From the NCBI GenBank assembly GCA_026195905.1, contig JAPHRE010000021.1, positions 1 through 64,000 on the forward strand: a stretch of DNA of 64,000 bases, read 5' to 3'. This stretch comes from Pseudopelagicola sp. GTDB lineage: Bacteria; Pseudomonadota; Alphaproteobacteria; Rhodobacterales; Rhodobacteraceae. Under the pieces are notes generated by a model that did no database searches, was not told the origin of the DNA, and saw only the letters and a program-made list of their open reading frames with translations. The translations under genes and the position numbers were made by a program. How positions within the stretch are numbered: position 1 is the first letter of the stretch; every line of letters starts with the position of its first letter. Positions 43,178-50,742 of this stretch are shown piece after piece.

Positions 43178-44521
43178 TCAGTTTTTGCGGAGTTGCTTGA
43201 GCAGGGCCAGCGACGCATAGCCATCAGGCGTCAGCCCGCGCGCCTTTTGAAAGGCCCGCACGGCGTTGATCGTCAGCGGGCCAATCTTGCCGTCGATCTT
43301 TTGCGTATCAAACCCGGCGCGCGTCAGGCGGCGCTGAAGCTCTTTGCGCTCATTGAACGTCAGGGCGCGATCGCCGTGGGGCCATTTACCCTTGATTGGC
43401 GGACCGCCCTTGATCCGGTCACTCAGGTGCCCGACGCCGATCACATAGGCATCTGCGGTGTTGTATTTCTCAATCGCAGAAAAGTTCGAAAAAATCATGA
43501 ACGCAGCGCCGTTGCCTCCGGCGGGAAGGAGGATCGACCCACTGCCATGCCGGTTGGGCACGGCGCGCCCGTTCATATCGGAAACCCCAATGGCGGCCCA
43601 TTGGGCGGGCGATTTACGGATATTGCGATTGGCGAGCGTATAGTTGAACCCTTTGGGAAGCTGCACCTCTACGCCCCAAGGCTTGCCCTTTTTCCAGCCG
43701 GATTTCGCCAGATAGGCCGCCGTCGAGGCGAGCGCATCAGAGGGATCGTCAGACCAGATATCGCGCCTGCCATCGCCGGTAAAATCGACGGCGAAGCTCT
43801 GATAGGAGGTCGGAATGAACTGGGTATGGCCCATTGCACCAGCCCAACTCCCGGTCATGCGATGCGCGGGGATGTCGCCGTTTTGAAGGATTTTCAACGC
43901 TGCAAGTAATTGAGCTTCAAAGAACTTTCCGCGCCGCCCGTCATAGGCCAGCGTGGCCAATGCCTCGATTGTGGGGGTGTCGCCGCGGTAGGTGCCGTAG
44001 GCGCTTTCGAGACCCCAGATGGCGACGACGACCTCTTTGTCGACGCCATAGCGCCGTTCAATCGCGTCGAGGGTGCGGCCATGTTTGCGAAGCGCCTCTT
44101 TGCCGTTACGGATCCGGGTGTTCGAGGCGGCAGAGGCCAGGTAGTCCCAGATCGTTTTGGTAAATTCCGACTGGTTTCGGTCTTTTTGAATGACGCTGGT
44201 ATTGTAGCGCACCCCGCGAAACGCGGTCTCAAGCACAGAGTTTTGAATCCCGGCGGCGCGGGCGCGGGTTCGGAACGATTTTACCCACCGCTCAAAACCA
44301 AGATTGCCAGCGGTTTCAGTCGCTTGCGGCGTGACGGACACAGCGGAAAGGTCGCGCAATTGCGGGCGCAGGGACCGCTGCGGAGAGGCCGCCGCCACCG
44401 AATAAACGGGGGTTTTCGCGGTGCGGACCACAGGGCGCAGGGAGTGCTCCGGGGCGTTGGAAAGTGCGGGGGTGCCAAGGGCTGTGGCACCAAGAAGTAG
44501 GCCCAGAATCGGAGATCGCAT
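43178..44521 (-). CDS. Lytic murein transglycosylase, MltB family with peptidoglycan-binding domain
   Basis: The 447-residue protein has a signal peptide, an SLT_2/MltB catalytic domain ('FERWVKSFRTRARAAGIQNSVLETAFRGVRYNTSVIQKDRNQSEFTKTIWDYLASAAS', catalytic glutamate in 'VAIWGLESAYGTYRGDTPTIEALATLAYD', then 'GSWAGAMGHTQFIPTSYQSFAVDFTGDGRRDIW') and a C-terminal PG_binding_1 domain ('LTRAGFDTQKIDGKIGPLTINAVRAFQKARGLTPDGYASLALLKQL'). It cleaves glycan strands with formation of anhydromuropeptides. It is monocistronic and convergent with the transporter operon. Confidence 0.93.
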   Translation of the reverse strand: MRSPILGLLLGATALGTPALSNAPEHSLRPVVRTAKTPVYSVAAASPQRSLRPQLRDLSAVSVTPQATETAGNLGFERWVKSFRTRARAAGIQNSVLETAFRGVRYNTSVIQKDRNQSEFTKTIWDYLASAASNTRIRNGKEALRKHGRTLDAIERRYGVDKEVVVAIWGLESAYGTYRGDTPTIEALATLAYDGRRGKFFEAQLLAALKILQNGDIPAHRMTGSWAGAMGHTQFIPTSYQSFAVDFTGDGRRDIWSDDPSDALASTAAYLAKSGWKKGKPWGVEVQLPKGFNYTLANRNIRKSPAQWAAIGVSDMNGRAVPNRHGSGSILLPAGGNGAAFMIFSNFSAIEKYNTADAYVIGVGHLSDRIKGGPPIKGKWPHGDRALTFNERKELQRRLTRAGFDTQKIDGKIGPLTINAVRAFQKARGLTPDGYASLALLKQLRKN

Positions 44522-44632
44522 CGCTCTTGCCTCGTTTTGTTTTAGGGCATTCTAGCGCGATTGTTGTCCCCCCGGAAGCAACCGCCGCGTCGCCACGCGG
44601 GGAATTGCCGACAAAGCCTAACGCAAAAACCC

Positions 44633-44654
44633 ACGTCGGTATTACGTCGGTATT
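44633..44654. repeat. Perfect 11-bp tandem repeat ACGTCGGTATT x2
   Basis: Two exact, adjacent copies of ACGTCGGTATT lie in the 194-base gap between the transglycosylase start and the rnr stop, with a related third piece (GCGTATGTATCGCGTCGG) following. Confidence 0.7.
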
Positions 44655-44715
44655 GCGTATGTATCGCGTCGGTGGGGGCCACCGCGCGGTGCGATGTCTT
44701 AAGGGACCGTGCGGG

Positions 44716-46968
44716 TTAACGCCTTTGGCGGCTTACTTTGCGTTTGGTCTTGGCGGCTTTCTTACGGGCCTTGCCTTCTTTGCGACGCACCGGCTTGCCC
44801 CGACCACGTTTCGGGCCTTGGGGCACGGATTTGTCGTCGATGGACAGAAGTTCGAGCGCAATACCGCCGGTCACGGGCGCGGCCTCGGTCAGGCGCACGG
44901 TCACGCGCTGGCCCAGACCGAGGGTCAGGCCGGTATCCGTGCCGCGCAGGGTTTGGCTCTCTTGATCGTATTTGAAATACTCCCGCCCAAGATTGCGCAT
45001 CGGGATCAACCCGTCGGCGCCGGTCTCGTCGAGTTTCACAAACACGCCGAACCGGGCGATGCCGCTAATGCGGCCTGTGAATTCGTTGCCGATCCGTTCG
45101 GACAGGTAGGAGGCAAGGTAGCGGTCGTTGGTATCGCGTTCTGCCAGCATGGAGCGGCGTTCGGTATCCGAGATATGCCCGGCGGTTGTTTCGAGGTTTT
45201 CAATCCCTTGCGGCGATAGCCCGTCATCGCCCCAGCCATGCGCCGAGATCAGCGCGCGGTGGACGATCAAATCGGCATAGCGGCGGATCGGCGAGGTGAA
45301 ATGCGCGTAAGCCTGAAGCGCGAGACCGAAATGGCCGAAATTCGACGGGCTATAATAGGCTTGGGTCATCGACCGCAGGGTCGAGAGGTTGATTAGCTCG
45401 GCGTCCTCGGTTCCGGCGGCGGCATTGAGTAGCGCGTTGAGGTGTTGGGTCTTGAGCACCTGCCCCTTGGCGAGGGTCAACCCGGCTGCCTGAGCGGTTT
45501 CGCGCAGCGCGTCGAGCTTTTGGGGATTGGGTTCTTCGTGGACCCGGAACAGGAGCGGCGATTTGGCCGCGATAAGGGTTTCAGCCGCAGCCACATTGGC
45601 GAGGATCATGAATTCCTCGATGAGCTTATGCGCGTCAAAGCGGTCGCGGAACATGACCGAGGCAACCTTGCCCTCGGGCGTCAGTTCGACCTTGCGTTCG
45701 GGCAGGTCGAGCTCAAGCGGCTGGCGCGCGGCGCGGGCCTTGGTGAGGGCGATATAGGCTTCGTAGAGGGGGTTGATGACCTCCTCCATGAGGGGCGCAC
45801 AGCGCTCGTTGGGATTGCCGTCGCGGGCCTCTTGCACCTCGGCGTAGTTGAGCGAGGCGACAGAGCGCATCATGCCGCGCACGAACCGGTGGCCGATCTT
45901 GTGGCCCTTGGCGTCGATCTGCATCCGCACGGCAAGGCAGGCGCGCGGCACGCCTTCGTGCAGCGAACAAAGATCACCGGAGAGGCGGTCGGGCAGCATC
46001 GGCACGACGCGATCCGGGAAATAGGACGAGTTACCGCGTTTGCGCGCCTCGCGGTCAAGCTCGGAGCCGGGGGTGACGTAATGGGCGACATCGGCGATGG
46101 CGACCCAAATCACATGGCCGCCCTCGTTCTTGGGGTCGTCGTCGGCATGGGCCCAGCAGGCATCGTCATGGTCGCGCGCATCCGCCGGGTCGATGGTCAC
46201 GAACGGCATGTCGCGCAGATCCTCGCGGTTCCCCAAGGGGGCGGGTTTGGCGGCGTCGGCTTCGGCGATGACGCTATCGGGAAAGGCGTCGGGGATGCCG
46301 TGTTGGTGGATGGCGATGAGCGACACGGCCTTGGGCGCGCTTGGATCCCCGAGGCGTTCGACGACCTTGGCGCGCGGCAGGCCGAGGCGACCGCGCGGGC
46401 CGGTTTGTTGCGCTTCGACAAGTTCGCCGTCCTTGGCACCGTTGATGCCCTCGTTGAGCACCTGCCATTCCTTGCCGTCGCCCTTGTCGATGGGCAGGAT
46501 GCGGCCGCCTTCGGCGGTCAGGCGGAAAATGCCAAGCACGCGTTTGGGGTTGGTGCCGATGCGGCGGATGAGGCGACCCTCATAACGCCAGGCCTCGCCC
46601 TCGACTTCGGTCAGGCGGGCAAGGATGCGGTCGCCCGCACCAAGCGCCGGATCGGAGGCGCGGGGAATGACGAGGATCAGGGGTTCTTCGCCATCGCCCT
46701 GCCATTCAAGCGGGCGGGCGTAGAGATCGCCGTCAGAATCCGGGCCGCTAATTTGCAGCACCGAGACGGGCGGCAGGCTATCGGGGTCGCGATAGGTTTT
46801 CTTGCGTTTCGACAGGTGGCCTTCTTCCTCAAGCTCCTTGAGCAGGCGTTTGAGGTCAATCCGCGCGGCCCCCTTGATCCCGAAGGCTTTGGAGATGTCG
46901 CGTTTGGAGGTCTGGGTCGGGTTCTCGGAAATCCAATCAAGGATCTCGGCTTTGGTCGGTATACGCAT
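44716..46968 (-). CDS. rnr: Ribonuclease R
   Basis: RNase R degrades structured RNA 3' to 5'. The 750-residue protein has an N-terminal winged helix ('ISKAFGIKGAARIDLKRLLKELEEEGHLSKRKK'), cold-shock domains, the RNB catalytic domain with the metal-binding aspartates in 'FVTIDPADARDHDDACWA', then 'RYADLIVHRALI', an S1 domain ('GRISGIARFGVFVKLDETGADGLIPM') and a lysine/arginine-rich tail typical of RNase R rather than RNase II. Expected length is met. It stands alone, with an extragenic palindromic repeat in its upstream region. Confidence 0.95.
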   Translation of the reverse strand: MRIPTKAEILDWISENPTQTSKRDISKAFGIKGAARIDLKRLLKELEEEGHLSKRKKTYRDPDSLPPVSVLQISGPDSDGDLYARPLEWQGDGEEPLILVIPRASDPALGAGDRILARLTEVEGEAWRYEGRLIRRIGTNPKRVLGIFRLTAEGGRILPIDKGDGKEWQVLNEGINGAKDGELVEAQQTGPRGRLGLPRAKVVERLGDPSAPKAVSLIAIHQHGIPDAFPDSVIAEADAAKPAPLGNREDLRDMPFVTIDPADARDHDDACWAHADDDPKNEGGHVIWVAIADVAHYVTPGSELDREARKRGNSSYFPDRVVPMLPDRLSGDLCSLHEGVPRACLAVRMQIDAKGHKIGHRFVRGMMRSVASLNYAEVQEARDGNPNERCAPLMEEVINPLYEAYIALTKARAARQPLELDLPERKVELTPEGKVASVMFRDRFDAHKLIEEFMILANVAAAETLIAAKSPLLFRVHEEPNPQKLDALRETAQAAGLTLAKGQVLKTQHLNALLNAAAGTEDAELINLSTLRSMTQAYYSPSNFGHFGLALQAYAHFTSPIRRYADLIVHRALISAHGWGDDGLSPQGIENLETTAGHISDTERRSMLAERDTNDRYLASYLSERIGNEFTGRISGIARFGVFVKLDETGADGLIPMRNLGREYFKYDQESQTLRGTDTGLTLGLGQRVTVRLTEAAPVTGGIALELLSIDDKSVPQGPKRGRGKPVRRKEGKARKKAAKTKRKVSRQRR

Positions 46969-47040
46969 GGGGGTGGCCTATCACGGGGTGCGCGGCGCGT
47001 CATCGGGAAAAAGAGGGGTGCGCTGCCTCTCTTGGTGCCC

Positions 47041-47089
47041 GAGCATGTCGCGCAATAGTGAGAACCGGTTTTGCGCTTCTCGGACATGC
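47041..47089. repeat. Extragenic palindromic repeat upstream of rnr
   Basis: GCATGTC-GCGCAA ... TTGCGC-ttctcg-GACATGC forms a nested inverted repeat around the core GAGAACCGGTT. I recognise this type (GAGCATGTCGCG...ACCGGTTTTGCG) as an element scattered through alphaproteobacterial genomes. It lies between rnr and the DUF2064 gene. Confidence 0.65.
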
Positions 47090-47107
47090 GGCCCTAAATG
47101 AGCCAAT

Positions 47108-47707
47108 TCACCCCGGAGTATTTTTGCCAAAATGAAGATCAGAGGCGGTATCGACATCGCGGAGCGTCGTTGTCTGGGCGATGCGGTGCTGCGGCAGGGT
47201 GGCCATTGAGTCGGCAAGCGCGTGCTCGGTGGACCAGCGGACGTTTTGCAGGAAACCGGGAGGTGGTGGCGCGCTGCGTTTGAGGCCGACGAGCCAATAG
47301 CCGCCGTCGGTCGCGGGGCCGAACACGGCGTCGTTTGATCCGAGGGCGGCGAAGGCCTTGGCGATATGGGGGGGCTTGATGCCGGGAATATCACCACCGA
47401 TGATACAGGCAGGGCCGGGCGGTTGCGACCGCAAGAGGCGGGCCATGCGGTCGCCAAGATCGCCGGACCCTTGGGCCAAGCGCGGCAGCTGCGCGGGCCA
47501 GACACGCGACGCGAGGCCGCTGTGGTCGGGCGAGACGGCGAGCAGGGTCTCCCAGCGCGGATCGGTGATCCGCCGCAGGAGCGCGGCGGTTTGATGGCGG
47601 AACCACCATGCGGCCCGCGTCATGCCGATATCACGCCCGAGCCGCGTTTTGACACGACCGGGGCGCGGTTCCTTGAGCATGATGATAAGGCGGGCGCGAT
47701 GGGCCAT
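47108..47707 (-). CDS. DUF2064/TIGR04282-family glycosyltransferase-like protein
   Basis: The 199-residue product resembles the TIGR04282 family, relatives of nucleotide-sugar glycosyltransferases: 'RLIIMLKEPRPGRVKTRLGRDIGMTRAAWWFRHQTAALL', then 'QGSGDLGDRMARLL', 'ACIIGGDIPGIKPPHIAKAFAALGSNDAVFGPATDGGYWLVGLKR'. The last block contains the conserved acidic residues for nucleotide/metal binding. The actual substrate is unknown. Its last eight residues, 'HFGKNTPG', are encoded by a dispersed intergenic repeat. It starts two bases after dapE. Confidence 0.85.
   Translation of the reverse strand: MAHRARLIIMLKEPRPGRVKTRLGRDIGMTRAAWWFRHQTAALLRRITDPRWETLLAVSPDHSGLASRVWPAQLPRLAQGSGDLGDRMARLLRSQPPGPACIIGGDIPGIKPPHIAKAFAALGSNDAVFGPATDGGYWLVGLKRSAPPPPGFLQNVRWSTEHALADSMATLPQHRIAQTTTLRDVDTASDLHFGKNTPG
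47111..47145 (+). repeat. Dispersed GGAGTATTTTTGCCAAAATGAAGA element, copy 1
   Basis: CCCCGGAGTATTTTTGCCAAAATGAAGATC overlaps the 3' end of the minus-strand DUF2064 gene. Two degenerate copies occur at 57651-57684 (minus orientation) and 61594-61622, all at gene 3' ends. I recognise the core as a recurrent intergenic sequence of Rhodobacterales. Confidence 0.65.
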
Positions 47708-47709
47708 TT

Positions 47710-48855
47710 TCAGGCGAAATAGTCTCGAAGTATGCGGCTATAGATGCGCTTGAGTTGATGGATTTGATCGACGGGAACGTTCTCGTCGACCTTGTGCATG
47801 GTTTTGCCGACAAGGCCAAATTCGACCACCGGGCAGTGATGCTGGACAAAGCGGGCGTCGGAGGTGCCGCCGGAGGTTGAAAGCTCTGGGGTGCGGCCGG
47901 TTTCGGCTTCGACGGCGGCGGCGACGAGATCGGAGAGGGGGCCGGGGGGCGTTATGAAGCTCTCGCCGGAGACCTTGACCTCCATGCCGATGGCGATTCC
48001 GGTTTCGGCGGCGATGTCGTCCGCAAGCCCCTGCATCCAGTCGGTCAGGGACGCGCCGGAATGGAGGTCGTTGAAGCGGATGTTGACGGTCGCGCGGCAT
48101 TCTGCGGGGATCACGTTGGTCGCCGGGTTGCCGGTATCCATTGTGACAATGGCCAGCGTCGAGGCGTCGAAATGATCCGTGCCTTTGTCGAGCCGATGCG
48201 AGGCCATGCGATCCATCAGACGGGCCATAGCCGGGAGCGGGTTCCTGGCGCGGTGGGGATAGGCAGAGTGACCCTGCACACCGGTAAAGGTCAACCATGC
48301 GGTGAGCGAGCCACGGCGGCCGATTTTCATCATCTCGCCCATCTCGTTGGGGCAGGTGGGTTCGCCCACAAGGCAGACAGACATTTTTTCGTTCGCGGCG
48401 TCCATGTAATCGAGCAGCGCGGTGGTGCCGTTCACGGCATCGCCTTCTTCGTCGCCGGTAATGGTCAGGACAATCGCGCCCTCGAGGGGCGTCTCGCGGA
48501 CGAAATCAACGGCGGCGGCGGCAAAGGCGGCGACGCCGGATTTCATATCGGTCGCGCCCCGGCCATACATGATCCCGTCGCGAATTTCCGCCCCGAAGGG
48601 ATCGACGGTCCATGCGGCCGCATCCCCGACCGGCACAACATCGGTATGACCGTTGAACCCGAATGTGCGCGCGTGGCCCTTGTCGCCCCAGCGCGCGAAT
48701 AGGTTCGCCACGCCGCCCCGATCCACGCGCGTGCAGGCAAACCCGGCGTCGGAGAGCAAATCCTCCAGCAACACAAGCGCGCCGCCCTCCTCGGGCGTGA
48801 CCGAGGGGCAGCGGATCAGGTCAGCGGTCAGGTCGGCGGGGTCGATCTTGGGCAT
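47710..48855 (-). CDS. dapE: Succinyl-diaminopimelate desuccinylase DapE
   Basis: DapE removes succinate from N-succinyl-LL-diaminopimelate in the lysine/peptidoglycan pathway; DapD, an earlier step, is encoded at 55.4 kb. The 381-residue M20-family metalloenzyme has the metal-binding '[14 protein letters not shown]' and '[18 protein letters not shown]', the catalytic glutamate in '[15 protein letters not shown]', '[43 protein letters not shown]' and a C-terminal '[40 protein letters not shown]'. All are standard for DapE. Confidence 0.95.
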   Translation of the reverse strand: MPKIDPADLTADLIRCPSVTPEEGGALVLLEDLLSDAGFACTRVDRGGVANLFARWGDKGHARTFGFNGHTDVVPVGDAAAWTVDPFGAEIRDGIMYGRGATDMKSGVAAFAAAAVDFVRETPLEGAIVLTITGDEEGDAVNGTTALLDYMDAANEKMSVCLVGEPTCPNEMGEMMKIGRRGSLTAWLTFTGVQGHSAYPHRARNPLPAMARLMDRMASHRLDKGTDHFDASTLAIVTMDTGNPATNVIPAECRATVNIRFNDLHSGASLTDWMQGLADDIAAETGIAIGMEVKVSGESFITPPGPLSDLVAAAVEAETGRTPELSTSGGTSDARFVQHHCPVVEFGLVGKTMHKVDENVPVDQIHQLKRIYSRILRDYFA

Positions 48856-48949
48856 CGGGCACTCCTTTGGCGCGGTTTGGCCCAGAGATACCGCGCGCGC
48901 CCCCGTGCTTCAATGCAACACAACACGCCGCGACGGTGTTCCGTTTTCT

Positions 48950-48964
48950 TTAAGGCGCTCTAAA
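48950..48964 (+). promoter_or_regulatory. CtrA-like sequence upstream of the first choice-of-anchor-L gene
   Basis: TTAA-GGCGCTC-TAAA has the seven-base spacing and one mismatch to TTAA-N7-TTAA. It lies about 157 bases before the ATG at 49121. A single such match can arise by chance, so this is a weak call. Confidence 0.3.
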
Positions 48965-49120
48965 GGCTTAACAAGGCCGAACAAATCTGGCATGATCGCG
49001 GCAATAATAAACCCGAGGCAGGGTAATCGAGCGGGCATCAAGACCCATATTACGCCCCCGTGACGCCAAAAAGGTGCGCGGGCCAAAGGCGCTGCCTCGC
49101 ATAAATTGAGGGCAAGCAGT

Positions 49121-50731
49121 ATGCCTATTGCGCAGGAACTGACGTACGATACAGGTGCGTCCGCCACAGAGATGGCGCAGGAACTCTTTGGCGACGGCGT
49201 GACGATTGTCAGCGCAAGCTATAATGGCGCGACCGGATCGTCAGCGATTTATTCGAATGGCGATACGATTTCGCCGGATGCGACGCCGGGCGATACCGGG
49301 GTGATCCTGTCGACGGGGGATGCCAGCGACTTTACCAATAGCGGCGGCGGTGGCTGGTGGTGGGGCGGCAGTTCGACCAACACCAACCAAGCGACCAACA
49401 CCTCGACCAATACGAGCGGCGAGGATAACAACACCGTCTTCAATGATATTGTCGGCGCCAATACCTATGATGCGGCCTATCTAGACGTCAAATTCGTCCC
49501 GACCGGCGACACGATGACGATGCAGTTCGTCTTTTCCTCGGAGGAATATCCCGAATATATCAACTCGATCTACAACGACGCCGTGATTGTTATCGTCAAC
49601 GGCGAAGAGGTCGAGGTCGAGGTTGGGTCGGGCAATGCGAGCATTTCCACGGTCAACACGACAAACAACTCGAACCTCTATCTCGACAATACCGGCGACG
49701 CCTATAACACAGAGATGGACGGGTTTACCGTCACCATGACCCTCAAGATGGATGTTATTCCCAACGAAGAGAATGACATTACCATCGGCATCGTCGATGT
49801 GGGCGATAGCAGCTATGACTCCAATGTTCTTATCGCGGGCGGTTCGGTTCAGACCTCTGTTGTCGCCGTGGCGGACGAGACGACGATGGGGCTTAATACG
49901 ACCAAGACGGTCGATGTTCTTGCCAATGACGAAGCCGGCAGCACGCTGACAATCACCCATATCAATGGGCAGGAAGTTTCGGCCGGGGATACGATCACGC
50001 TTTCGACCGGGCAGGTTATCACGCTCAACGCCGACGGCACGATTGACGTTGTGACGGATGGCGACGAGGAAGAGGTCAACTTTACCTATACGATCGAGGA
50101 TGAGGACGGCACGAGCGATGTCGGCTTTGTCACGGTCAATTCCACGGCGGCGCCCTGTTTCGTCAAGGGAACGTTGATCCGCACACCAGAAGGCGATGTG
50201 CCGATTGAGGATATTGATGTGGGCGACCTTGTCGAGACCTATGGCGAGGGCCCGCAAGAGGTTCGCTGGGTCGGGTCGCGCACGGTTCCGGCCGAGGGCG
50301 CACTTGCGCCGATCCGCATCACAGCCGGGAGTTTTGGCGACCACGGCACGCTCCTTGTGTCGCCGCAGCACCGGATTCTTATCCGCGATAGCCGGGCCGA
50401 GCTTTTGTTTGATAGCCCAGAGGTTTTGGTCAAGGCCAGGGATCTTGTCGACGATCATCGTGTGACGCGCCGGGCGGGCGGTGATGTCACCTATTTCCAT
50501 ATCCTGTTTGATACGCATCAGATCGTTTTCTCTCAGGGTCTCGAAACCGAGAGCTTCCTTCCGGGGCCGCAGATTTCAAATATCTTCGAAGAAGAGATCG
50601 TCGAGGAAATCTGTACCCTGTTCCCCGAACTCAATCCAACGACCGGCGAGGGCTATGGCCGTGCGGCGCGGCGCACGCTCAAGACCTATGAGGCGGCGGT
50701 GTTGACGCGGTCGGTTAAGCGGGTGGCCTGA
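49121..50731 (+). CDS. Choice-of-anchor-L / Hint-domain protein (paralogue 1, intact Hint core)
   Basis: The 536-residue product begins with a choice-of-anchor-L-type domain ('ATEMAQELFGDGVTIVSASYNGATGSSAIYSNGD', 'FVFSSEEYPEYINSIYNDAVIVIVNGEEVEVE'). An Asn/Thr/Gly/Trp-rich insert lies near residues 70-100 ('GGGGWWWGGSSTNTNQ'). Next is a cadherin-like/VCBS-like segment ('VDVLANDEAGSTLTITHINGQEV') and a C-terminal Hint domain from 'APCFVKGTLIRTPEG' with the block-B histidine in 'SPQHRIL' and 'FDTHQIV'. No signal peptide is visible, so secretion, if any, would be by type I. The sequence is strongly acidic. It is co-oriented with a degenerate Hint gene 11 bases downstream and is clearly paralogous to the gene at 52.5 kb. 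Confidence 0.82.
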   Translation: MPIAQELTYDTGASATEMAQELFGDGVTIVSASYNGATGSSAIYSNGDTISPDATPGDTGVILSTGDASDFTNSGGGGWWWGGSSTNTNQATNTSTNTSGEDNNTVFNDIVGANTYDAAYLDVKFVPTGDTMTMQFVFSSEEYPEYINSIYNDAVIVIVNGEEVEVEVGSGNASISTVNTTNNSNLYLDNTGDAYNTEMDGFTVTMTLKMDVIPNEENDITIGIVDVGDSSYDSNVLIAGGSVQTSVVAVADETTMGLNTTKTVDVLANDEAGSTLTITHINGQEVSAGDTITLSTGQVITLNADGTIDVVTDGDEEEVNFTYTIEDEDGTSDVGFVTVNSTAAPCFVKGTLIRTPEGDVPIEDIDVGDLVETYGEGPQEVRWVGSRTVPAEGALAPIRITAGSFGDHGTLLVSPQHRILIRDSRAELLFDSPEVLVKARDLVDDHRVTRRAGGDVTYFHILFDTHQIVFSQGLETESFLPGPQISNIFEEEIVEEICTLFPELNPTTGEGYGRAARRTLKTYEAAVLTRSVKRVA

Positions 50732-50742
50732 GGGGGGGTGGC

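Noticed and set aside
43163-43909. 248-residue plus-strand ORF antisense to the MltB-type gene
   Set aside because: It is a shadow of the transglycosylase and has no ribosome site or known motif.
45442-47058. 538-residue plus-strand ORF antisense to rnr
   Set aside because: It is a shadow of RNase R in a high-GC gene. The minus-strand frame has all RNase R domains, while this frame has no recognisable domain and runs through the extragenic repeat.
46677-47087. Minus-strand ORF beginning 'SEKRKTGSHYCATCSGTK' upstream of rnr
   Set aside because: The cysteine pair looked like a zinc motif, but this stretch is the translation of the extragenic palindromic repeat and continues into rnr out of frame.
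49481-50518. 345-residue minus-strand ORF over the first anchor-L/Hint gene
   Set aside because: It arises from the skewed Asp/Asn/Thr codon use of the real gene. Its translation is a monotonous His/Arg/Asp pattern without domains.
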